Notes under the pieces: model-generated | The model's database searches: none | What the model was told of the DNA's origin: nothing | Seen by the model: only the letters and a program-made list of their open reading frames with translations | In this document: positions 53,202 to 60,660 of the stretch, one piece after another | How positions within the stretch are numbered: position 1 is the stretch's first letter | Layout: every line of letters begins with the position of its first letter | Source of the DNA: Megalonaias nervosa | Lineage: Eukaryota > Mollusca > Bivalvia > Unionida > Unionidae | Reading direction: 5' to 3' | Assembly: GCA_016617855.1 (NCBI GenBank) | Contig: JAECUM010033253.1 | Span: forward strand, 1 to 64,000 | DNA length: 64,000 bases | Made by a program: the position numbers and the translations under genes

Positions 53202-53948
53202 CTACGCAACACGTAAGTGTAAATAATATGTAACAATTTCGTTGTTCAGATCTAATTGCCTACCAGATTGATCTGTTAATTGCATTGTTATACCTGATAT
53301 TTGATTTTCAACGTTTAACGGATAATAGATAATATGACGCGGAGTGATTTGCATGAGAGAACCTGGCGGAACTTCTGGTGAGAAACTGTAAATCGTTTGC
53401 CCTTTACTGCCCTGGGCTGAGTAAGATCCAGAAGCAATAGAACAATTTACTAATATTGTATTTACGTCAGTTATATTTACCGGCAGTTCACCGTCATATG
53501 TAATAGGTTCATTAGGATTTAAATAATACTCTCTATGTTCAAATCCTATCAGTGGTGCGATACTTCTCGGTGATATAAAACTAACTGACATATTTTTTAT
53601 TGTCTTTCTAGCTCGTAACGTGTTATAATTCGCTGCTAACTCGAAATTATCAGGTTTCATCTTCTCTTTTTGCATAAGCTCTTTTATCACTCTGTTTAGA
53701 TCAGTAATATTATAAGCTCCTTGTGGAATTTTAAATGTTTTCCATTGCGTGTCTCTTATTGAAATAATTGCAATCTCATCATTAACACCAGTTTTTACGT
53801 TAGCCATAGCATTCCAACAAGTACAAGAAATTAATCCAATTTCATACTGTTTCTCAGTATCAAGTTGTATTGGAGGAATATAATTTACTGAAAAATTTGC
53901 GCTATCTTTTGCGGTTGTACTAGAGTCTAGCAATAATGTTGTTGACAT
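53202..53948 (-). CDS. P5 minor capsid (penton-like) protein, intact
   Basis: A 248-codon frame, ATG at 53,948 (MSTTLLLDSSTTAKDSANFS). It includes LDTEKQYEIGLISCTCWNAM, the equivalent of the HWEVGSVEM block of P1, a YNITDLNRVIKELMQKEK helix, and a C-terminal jelly-roll half with YSFSPEVPPGSLMQI and GITMQLTDQSGRQLDLNNEI. The PQVPPG and LTDQSG-(H/R)-LDL motifs are shared with P4 (36,300-36,440). Length is normal for Polinton pentons. It lies between the opening gene and the pVI-like gene. Confidence 0.75.
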   Translation of the reverse strand: MSTTLLLDSSTTAKDSANFSVNYIPPIQLDTEKQYEIGLISCTCWNAMANVKTGVNDEIAIISIRDTQWKTFKIPQGAYNITDLNRVIKELMQKEKMKPDNFELAANYNTLRARKTIKNMSVSFISPRSIAPLIGFEHREYYLNPNEPITYDGELPVNITDVNTILVNCSIASGSYSAQGSKGQTIYSFSPEVPPGSLMQITPRHIIYYPLNVENQISGITMQLTDQSGRQLDLNNEIVTYYLHLRVA

Positions 53949-54001
53949 CGTTATTTATTATATTTTTACAAAATTAAATCGCTGAGATTAAGTCCTTTGA
54001 T

Positions 54002-55102
54002 TTATATTAAATCAAGGTGTAAAGTTTCATACTCGTCAGATGTTAATAAATTTTCCGATCTTAGATGATCAAGTATATCAACAATTTCATTATCAATTTC
54101 AACACTAACATTACCAGCTTCTTTTGATGATATTAATAGCATTAATCTGCCTATCATTTCAGCAGTTGATGTAAATATTTTTACACCTGTTCCAGCTTTT
54201 TCTATTACAGATTCTCTATATTTTTTAACGCGATTATCATCGACTGATTTAAATTTCCAATGAAAATTCCACCCTCTTCCATAATCTTTTCCTCTATAAT
54301 CTTCCGCTGCTGTGTAAAAGACATGAGCGATAACACCTTTCCTAATTATAACAGAGAGCTGAAACATATCGTCTTGTTTTATGGTTTTATCTAATTCTTT
54401 GTTAGCATCATTACTTTCTGTTATTATTTTATTTAATATATCAATAAGTCCGTCGTATTTTTCTTTTGGCCAAGTTCTTATTTTATCAATATCTTTTATA
54501 TTATTATCGTTTAAAAATTCATTATATTTCTCATCTGTTATTTTATCATTTACTTTTTTTCTAATAAATTGTCTTTGCTCTCCAACTTCCATAAACTTTA
54601 ATGTTAACTCGTCGAATCTTTCTTGCTCTTTTTTAATATCCTCTATTTTTTCTGATAATTTTCCTAATATAGTCCTAATTTCATGTAAAGTTAATTCTGC
54701 TAATCTTCTTTCAAATAAAATCGGATTATTGATCAACCGGTTTAGTTCAGCTTGCCTATCGGCGGGATCAGCAATATTCCTTACAAGTGCCTCAGCTAAC
54801 ATTCTTTTTTCCTCGTCAGATCTAGCAATAATTTTTACAGCAGCTGCTTCTTGTTGTTCTTTAACTAATCCAACCAAGCCTTTTTCTTGTAGTTGCTTAA
54901 GTTCTTCTTCTGATAGTGGTTTAGTTTCAGGTTGTTTCCCAAGAAGTGCTTCAGTAACTGGTTTGAGAATCGTAGCTGTTGTTTCTGCAGCAGTTACTTG
55001 TCCGCGTCGTGCCTGTTGTACCCTTTGCTTAAATTCTGCTTGAGATTGAGCAAGTTTTTTTAAATCTTCTATATGTTTTCTATATTTTGCTCGTTTGTCC
55101 AT
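54002..55102 (-). CDS. P5 366-residue module-opening protein, helical
   Basis: An intact frame from ATG 55,102, preceded by TATATATAATAATT on its strand. It is almost wholly helical and charged: KYRKHIEDLKKLAQSQAEFK, a GLVGLVKEQQEAAAVK region, long coiled-coil-like stretches, then GRGWNFHWKFKSVDDN and a C-terminal helical bundle ending SDEYETLHLDL. The end aligns by pattern with the NVYRSLIDE end of the P2, P4 and P7 opening genes (DRLEILIGGKR compares with GRLMLLISSKE). No catalytic motif seen. An antisense ORF at 54,381-55,043 is a shadow. Scaffold or portal-like roles are possible but untested. Confidence 0.65.
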   Translation of the reverse strand: MDKRAKYRKHIEDLKKLAQSQAEFKQRVQQARRGQVTAAETTATILKPVTEALLGKQPETKPLSEEELKQLQEKGLVGLVKEQQEAAAVKIIARSDEEKRMLAEALVRNIADPADRQAELNRLINNPILFERRLAELTLHEIRTILGKLSEKIEDIKKEQERFDELTLKFMEVGEQRQFIRKKVNDKITDEKYNEFLNDNNIKDIDKIRTWPKEKYDGLIDILNKIITESNDANKELDKTIKQDDMFQLSVIIRKGVIAHVFYTAAEDYRGKDYGRGWNFHWKFKSVDDNRVKKYRESVIEKAGTGVKIFTSTAEMIGRLMLLISSKEAGNVSVEIDNEIVDILDHLRSENLLTSDEYETLHLDLI

Positions 55103-55138
55103 AATTATTATATATAAATTTTATAAAATTGAAACGCC

Positions 55139-55817
55139 TTACTGTAAGTAAGTGTTAATACAACAGCGAAACATTTTAGTTGGATCATGTGTAAGTTTAT
55201 CAAATAAGAAGAAGTTATATTTATCTTTTGTAGCTTTATGATAAAGTTCGATAAATTTATCTTTTGTTACGTCACCGCATTGTTCGTTCGCAATATTTCT
55301 GACGTCAACATTGTCCAATCCCGGAAATAATATAAAACAACCGGTATTTCGCCGAATAAATCTGTCAACATTATAAAAACCTTGAGCTAAATAAATAGAA
55401 TTACACTTTTTATTTCGCGATAGTGAAAAATATGATCTTATTTTATTCATCTCCGTATTATTTAGCGGAATATCGTCAAAAACTACTATCTTATGTTCAG
55501 ATGCATCAAGTTGATTAACTGGAATAAGATCTTCTGGCTGTCTGATTATAAAAAAATCTTCACCAGCCTCAAGATCATCACGAAGTTTGTTATTATATTC
55601 GCTTAGTAGCTCGTACTTATCTTGCTGTGGATTAATTGTATAAATATAAACTCGATCGTAGTTAAAATTATCGCCGAGAAGTAAGTTCATAAGTAAGTTT
55701 TTTTTTTCCCGATCCAGTTCGCCCAACAATAAGATAATGACAATCTGGAAGTTCATTGTTATGTTTATGTTTCACCAACCGCTCTGTATCAAAGTTTAAT
55801 ATCGACGATTTTGCCAT
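55139..55817 (-). CDS. P5 genome-packaging ATPase, one frame break
   Basis: FtsK/HerA-type ATPase. The ATG at 55,817 follows ATTATATAACAACG on its strand and leads to a Walker A GRTGSGKK. At 55,697-55,706 a run of ten T (+ strand) shifts the frame by one base right after the P-loop lysine; the rest continues in frame to 55,139. Walker B is HKIVVFDDI, followed by NSIYLAQGF (sensor) and RRNTGCFILFPGL, the same order as the P1 ATPase. About 225 codons. The break is a single homopolymer base, so an assembly error is as likely as decay. Confidence 0.75.
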
Positions 55818-55885
55818 CGTTGTTATATAATTTTATGTAATATTAAACTAATTAATGTTGACAATTTTATGTAAGACAATAAATA

Positions 55886-56980
55886 ATGAGCTACTATACA
55901 AAATTTGGAACATTAACAGGAGATTTATTGACTGAAGGTTATCAAGGTGACTTATCTAAGTACGCAACTCTTGATCAGCTAAGAAATAAAATTGATAATT
56001 TATTAAATCTCACAAGTGTGGATCAAAATGAAGTTGTTATTTTCCAGGATAAACAAGGACGATTAAAGACGAGTAATGTACAACTATCAAATGTACTTAT
56101 ACGAATTCCCACCGCGGTTGTTAATAATATTGTTACTTTTACAAATCAAGGTAAGATACAAGATTCCGGTACGTCAGTCAGTGATTATATTAAGAAAGCT
56201 GGTGATTCATTTACAGGTAGCATTATTATGAATCAAAATAAAATTACATACCTTGGAAACCCAACCGCAGATACAGACGCCGCAACAAAAAAATATGTCG
56301 ATGATCAAGAATCTAAGTACGTATTGGCTAACGGTGGCATAATGCGTGCATTTCTCAACATGAACAATAACGGCATTAATAATCTTAGAACACCGGAATA
56401 TGATTTTGATGCTGCAACAAAAAAGTATGTTGATGATAAGGAAATTCCTATTTCAACTTCGTTAAAAACAATCGGTGATGAAATGACTACACTTAGTGTT
56501 AATTTTTCTATACACGTAGAAACGTTCTTACATTTTCGTAGAAATATGAACAAAACCATTAAAGATTTTTTGGGGGAACAACCAACCGTTGAAATAAAAC
56601 TAGCCGACATTAACACGAAACTCAACGACATTGTCAGTGGAATACCTACTATTGTTCAAAAAACTAATCTGATTAAAATTCCACACAAACAAATTAAAAA
56701 TATCGTGTACACAGTAGCATCAGGATCATCAACATGGACACCACAAAATAATACACTCGAACATACCGCAGAAGTAACTGGGTTATACAGGTTATCTATA
56801 TACGGTTCGGAAATTAATGCTTCCACTTCATTATCACCGAATGAATATCGTAATCCTCTATTGGTGATGCTAACCAAGAACATCAAAGATATCTTTACGC
56901 TGATATCAACGGAAATGCCTCCGAGACGTTACTGGTGGTACCTCGAATTTGTAGCTGAAACACCACAATTAGTCACTTAA
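55886..56980 (+). CDS. P5 fibre-like protein, intact 364 residues
   Basis: On the + strand, divergent from the ATPase. MSYYTKFGTLTGDLLTEGYQ starts the frame. N-terminal blocks YATLDQLRNKIDNLLNLTSV and GRLKTSNVQLSNVLIR occur in all fibre genes here. Two copies of a tail-fibre-like repeat follow: ITYLGNPTADTDAATKKYVD (about 56,250-56,310) and INNLRTPEYDFDAATKKYVD (about 56,375-56,430). A helical stalk and a beta-rich head with TVASGSSTWTPQNNTLEHTA end in WYLEFVAETPQLVT. From the second repeat to the end it closely matches P4. An attachment fibre is the likely role. Confidence 0.65.
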   Translation: MSYYTKFGTLTGDLLTEGYQGDLSKYATLDQLRNKIDNLLNLTSVDQNEVVIFQDKQGRLKTSNVQLSNVLIRIPTAVVNNIVTFTNQGKIQDSGTSVSDYIKKAGDSFTGSIIMNQNKITYLGNPTADTDAATKKYVDDQESKYVLANGGIMRAFLNMNNNGINNLRTPEYDFDAATKKYVDDKEIPISTSLKTIGDEMTTLSVNFSIHVETFLHFRRNMNKTIKDFLGEQPTVEIKLADINTKLNDIVSGIPTIVQKTNLIKIPHKQIKNIVYTVASGSSTWTPQNNTLEHTAEVTGLYRLSIYGSEINASTSLSPNEYRNPLLVMLTKNIKDIFTLISTEMPPRRYWWYLEFVAETPQLVT

Positions 56981-57014
56981 TCAAACCAGCATTGTTGTAA
57001 ACTAATATTATATA

Positions 57015-57513
57015 ATGAAAAAATATATATTTGATTTCAATCACATTTCAAAAGAAATTCCAAAACAAGATGTTGATGCGCTAATGCAATATTACAAATT
57101 TTATCATAAAAAAACTTTGGTGCGTGAAAAAATGTTATAAATATTATAACAAAATACTTCGAGTAATATCATATTTACCGCTGTTATTGACCGGATCTGG
57201 TATAATTTCAAGTGGTGCATCATTAAACCCGTTTTTGCTAATAATATCGGGCATTGGTGTTTCTCTTACAACTGCGTGTAAAAAGATAGAACCTCGACTC
57301 GCGACTAAAAAAAATAGTTGCCAAACGGCTAGTATCACCTATAAAAAATTACTTGATCAGATACGATCTTATTTGCGGGGTATAAAATATGATATGGACG
57401 ATTTAATACGCGAGTTTCGTACTATTGACAGTATGTTAACAGATATTCTACCAATGAGAGTTAGTAGGTATGAAAAAGATTATCAAAAAAAGTATGATAA
57501 TGATAGGGTATGA
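57015..57513 (+). CDS. P5 membrane protein, one frame break
   Basis: The ATG at 57,015 directly follows TATTATATA. The first 40 codons (KKYIFDFNHISKEIPKQDVD) are followed by a stop because a run of six A at 57,127-57,132 holds one base too many or too few. The other frame continues with KYYNKILRVISYLPLLLTGS and GASLNPFLLIISGIGVSLTT (two membrane spans), then helices SITYKKLLDQIRSYLRGI and MDDLIREFRTIDSMLTDI, matching the two-part P4 gene. Lies just inside the right repeat. Confidence 0.55.
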
Positions 57514-57540
57514 AATATTATCTAAACAATAAAATAATAT

Positions 57541-57626
57541 CACTTACCTGATTCCGCTCGGTGAAGACGTCCTCTTGAAAGTGCAGCACGCAATGACTAT
57601 GAGAGAATTTGACCGCCTTATATATA
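57541..57626 (-). promoter_or_regulatory. Inward promoter, leader and splice donor, right P5 repeat
   Basis: On the minus strand TATATATAAGGC (near 57,626-57,615) is followed about 30 bases later by the leader block 57,584-57,541, identical at 43 of 44 positions to the left end and ending GAATCAGGTAAGTG. Here the donor is the full CAG|GTAAGT consensus. Transcripts would run toward the large minus-strand gene series (ATPase to polymerase). Confidence 0.5.
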
Positions 57627-58051
57627 CTTGTTCTGAAACTTAATTATCTAAAAAATCTCATCACCGTTTTGAGACACTTTAAGGTATTAATTTTCCGTTG
57701 TTTCCGTTACGTTTCCTATGTTCTGGTAAATTCTAGATAATCACGTGATCTCCGTATGACGTGTTAAGGCATTTACCTGATTCGGTTGTCATAGAGATAT
57801 TGATTTTTTTATACTGCGCAACGGCTAGGCGTATTGATTAGACAACATCTGTTACAAAGTCTAGGTATGCAGTTATATATTAGTGTAAAGTTATAGAATT
57901 ATATCCGAGCTAAAATCTGCCTTTCAGTTTTGTGTAAATCGTTTGGGGTGGGAGTTTTAGGGTCTCTGAGAAAGTAATTTGTATTTGTTAGGAGGTTGGG
58001 GAGGGTGTGAAAAAGGTCTTAGATATAGAATCGGCCTTTCCTTCTACTACT
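57541..58051 (-). repeat. P5 right terminal inverted repeat
   Basis: The inverse of this end begins GGGAGTAGTAGAAGGAAAGG and matches the left end through about 125 bases, then diverges, then matches again at the 44-base inner block. The outer edge is TACTACT at 58,045-58,051. Confidence 0.85.
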
Positions 58052-58285
58052 CCCTTGTTGATAGCCATTTATCCATTCACGGTTGCTGAAGATTCCGCGT
58101 TGGGAGTTTAAGAAACCGCAGTAGGAATAGCACTGAATACAGCAACTGGGGGTGGGGGAAGGGCGTGTTGAAACACGACGACTCACACAGGCCATGATTA
58201 GCGCTATGATGCTAAACGTTTGTCACAGGTTTCGACTAACTCCCAGATGCGGCCCGGGACTCAGACTAGCCCGGGTGTAAAGGGG
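58052..58285 (+). pseudogene. P6 pX-like protein fragment
   Basis: Starts exactly at the P5 edge with LLIAIYPFTVAEDSALGV, comparable to the alanine-rich segment after the double glycine in other pX-like proteins, then a TAA and ETAVGIALNTATGGGG (compare AVGTASGMALKKTAG in P2). The tail has GLRLARV in place of GLRLPG and GPGTQTS text. The N-terminal half is absent, cut away where P5 begins. Confidence 0.45.
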
Positions 58286-58680
58286 TCATTGTCCAACTTT
58301 GATTTTATTGAGTTGGTGCGGAGACATAAAATTAAACAATACCGCGAGGTTTTCATACGCGATGAAACCATACACGCGTAAAGCCACAACCATTAACTTA
58401 CCTCCACTTGAAGGTCCAATCTAGCATTGGATCACATATGCCATAATACCAAACGGCAATGTTTATTTCGATTCATACGGATTTCCAACTCGGGGTGAAT
58501 TTCTTGAGCATGTCAAATGCGCTGATAACATACAATTGGACGCTGCCAGCACAGACATATACTGATCTAGCCATGTGCGGGTTGGAGCGCTTGACGCGAT
58601 TAACCGATCTGATAATTCAGTCGCGGCCATGTACGAGTAAATACTTAGTCGCACACGACAAATCAACAGCAATAAAACGT
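58286..58680 (+). pseudogene. P6 adenain-like protease remnant
   Basis: SLSNFDFIELVRRHKIKQYR and EVFIRDE (58,286-58,370) are the usual N-terminal block. Then frames change: YFDSYGFPTRGEFLEHVK near 58,460 is the acidic partner region, and LPAQTYTDLAMCGLERLTRL (58,540-58,600) holds Gln and Cys. The catalytic His block is not clear: an LDHICH-type reading near 58,430 replaces THWVAY. Several stops. Order with fibre downstream agrees with P3 and P4. Confidence 0.55.
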
Positions 58681-59970
58681 TCCCCTGGACATATACGGAC
58701 AATTGAGGAGAAAAAAAAACGTATCCGGTCAGCACTGACACATCAGCATTTGTCGCTGAAGATGATTTATCTAGTTAAATGAATCATGCTTGAGTTATCA
58801 TACTGGAGTTGGCCCGGATGATGCTGCTCTCATTCAAATTCAATTTAGCCAGCTGAAAACCAGCAACATGACGTCACACGACTACTAGGATCCATGTCGG
58901 GAAATTTTTTGAAGATCAATCAGGTTGGTGAACTCAGGGATTTGGGTGTGTCTGTGAAAACCATCGGTGATGAAACATAGCGCGAAGTTGCAAAAACCGC
59001 GACACAACGACGGGTGAATTCAACATGAATGACAGAAGAATTGTATTAGTACGCGACTATGACGCAACGGCAAAAATACGTTGACGACAAGGACGAAACC
59101 AATATGACGAACACGTAAAGCTATTCACGCGTTTCCGTAATAACTTCCGTGAACTTAATGTGTGAGTGTGATGTGATTTAGATTTTTAACGTAGCTTTAA
59201 CAATTTTTCAGTCATATCGCTACGATGTCTGCAGTGTGGCAGTTTATAGTGATGTCTAGCACTGGGGCATCATGCCGCAGACATTTAGCATGATGTCCCA
59301 CCCAGTCACATTATCCTGACACCAGGCCGACCAGTCCTAACACTAACCTCTTAATGCTGAGCGCCAAGCGAGGCAACTGTTAGTACCATTTTTGTAAGTC
59401 TTTGGTATGACTCGGCCGGGGATCGAACCCACGACCTCCCACATCCGAGGCGGACGCTCTAACCACTAGGCTACCGGAGCGGTATCAGTGAGCTTAATAA
59501 AACCGCCGATGATTATTTTGGAAAAATCTAAGGAAATAGAGATAAAACTTTCCAATGGTTCTCCCAAGTTCAACACGATAGATGAAATTACAGCGCGATT
59601 CGCTGCCGTCCGCGACGACCGTCTATATCTGACCAGATCAAGGATCTTTGCGTATATTTCATTGCAGCTCTGCTCTAAAGTAGACACAATCACACAATCT
59701 TCAATTTCTATTGTTTATACCATAATCACGCATGGTTAGAACCCATCACGCGCGCGCAAGTAAACCTGTATTGCTGCCCATTCATCTCACAGGACAATAT
59801 ACTTCACTGCTCGCACGCAAAATAGTGGGGTCACTTTCTATGCTGTAAAAACCATCAGTTGGCCAAAATGAGACTGTGAGCCACCATTGTGCGGGTGCAA
59901 CCGCCTTACCTGTCAGAAATGGTGCGTTCACCTGGGGTGCTGATTCAGGAGCAAGAACAGAATAGCAAAT
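58681..59970 (+). pseudogene. P6 fibre remnant, interrupted by a SINE
   Basis: Scattered blocks: GELRDLGVSVKTIGDET near 58,930, TQRQKYVDDKDE near 59,070 (a relic of the DAATKKYVDD repeat), RVSVITSVNL-type text near 59,130, then the SINE, then ELNKTADDYFGK near 59,490 in the continuing reading. The last clear text is VRNGAFTWGADSGART near 59,920. Many frameshifts. It is followed by an integrase fragment on the same strand, an order not seen in the other elements. Confidence 0.5.
59160..59482 (-). mobile_element. Full-length tRNA-derived SINE in P6 fibre
   Basis: On the minus strand a complete tRNA head (GCTCCGGTAGCCTAGTGGTT A box; GGGTTCGATCC B box) is followed by GTCATACCAAAGACTTACAA, CAGCATTAAGAGGTTAGTG and GATAATGTGACTGGGTGGGA, ending in a CACATCACACTCACA tail. 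Target-site duplication: GTGAACTTAAT (59,149-59,159) and GTGAGCTTAAT (59,488-59,498), one mismatch. Same family as 26,004-26,295. The head still has both promoter boxes. Confidence 0.9.
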
Positions 59971-59984
59971 CACAATGACACACT

Positions 59985-60351
59985 TTTAGCCGCCTTTTAT
60001 TACAATCCTGCTTATACCGTTGACCAAGAATGAATTGAGAAACTCCATCGTGTCCCTGAAACCCAGGTCAAAATTTTACGTCTGCAATAGGCCCAACAAT
60101 GTTTACAAGAACGTACATATTACACAAACCCATTCGACGAAACGTTTCCAGAAGTCAAGCAAAGGTGGTATGCATCAGTCATCAATGGCAAATCGATTTT
60201 GCAGATGTCTCTCATTTAGCGTCGTACAAATGCAAGGTCAGTGTTAGCTTTAAAACTTGTCTTGAAAAAGGTGTCGACATCCTCTATGATAACAATCAGA
60301 AAAAGACACCTAGTTTCTGAACCAAATTTTTGATAAAAGAACGGAAAAAAG
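59985..60351 (+). pseudogene. P6 Polinton integrase N-terminal fragment
   Basis: AAFYYNPAYTVDQE at about 59,990 corresponds to ASIYYDPSHLAGYE at the start of the P1 integrase (2,935). It is followed by ERTYILHKPIRRNVSRSQAK and HQWQIDFADVSHLASY near 60,190, which contains the first catalytic Asp of the DDE core. A late piece near 60,290 reads YDNNQKKTPSF, comparable to QTDKGTEF but without the second Asp-Gly pattern. The fragment ends where the P7 terminus begins (60,352). More similar to the P1 integrase than to the P5 one. Confidence 0.6.
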
Positions 60352-60634
60352 AGCAGCAGAGAGGGTGAACAGACCATTTTGCCTGAGACCTTATTTATGA
60401 AAACTAAAGGTTCCTACAAAGACTGAAAATACAGGGTCAATAGCGTCAAACCGAATCCATTAACCGAGAACATTTCGTTGTTGTGGCCGCAAATATTGCG
60501 GAGACCGCGTTAACGAAATCTTGTGGGTTAGTTCGTTTTTGTTACTCGTTCATTGACGTGTATTTTCCAAATTTTTATGCGGCTCTTTTACGTCTAGGTC
60601 ACGTACGCGTGGTCGTTTCACCCTCTCTGCTGCT
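60352..60634. repeat. P7 terminal inverted-repeat segment
   Basis: AGCAGCAGAGAGGGTGAAC (60,352-60,370) has its inverse TTTCACCCTCTCTGCTGCT at 60,616-60,634 (18 of 19). The first gene follows 26 bp later after TAATTAAACCATTGTTATAT, also present in P4. Same arrangement as 29,105-29,363 but with A/T instead of G/C at one matched pair of arm positions. Confidence 0.65.
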
Positions 60635-60660
60635 GTAATTAAACCATTGTTATATCAATA

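Larger units (their letters stand above)
42429..58051. mobile_element. P5: near-intact Polinton/Maverick element, 15.6 kb
   Basis: Bounded by inverted terminal repeats starting AGTAGTA(A/G) at both ends. It holds a family B DNA polymerase, an integrase, a packaging ATPase, a maturation protease and both capsid proteins, the full Polinton set, plus fibre, membrane, HNH, zinc-ribbon and several small genes. Size and gene content are normal for the class. No matching 6-bp target duplication is present: CAGGGG lies on the left and CCCTTG on the right. The left neighbour is the end of the P4 replication gene and the right neighbour is a P6 pX-like fragment. Confidence 0.9.

Noticed and set aside
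54381..55043. 220-codon + strand ORF opposite the P5 opening gene
   Set aside because: Serine/leucine-rich antisense shadow of a lysine/glutamate-rich helical gene whose end is conserved across elements.
57127..57132. Programmed ribosomal frameshift in the P5 membrane gene
   Set aside because: The run is only six A, and similar single-base breaks occur in other homopolymers of P5, so error or decay is simpler.
42423..58057. Target-site duplication of P5
   Set aside because: Flanking hexamers CAGGGG and CCCTTG differ. They are partly inverse-complementary, which fits a slightly longer inverted repeat rather than a duplication.
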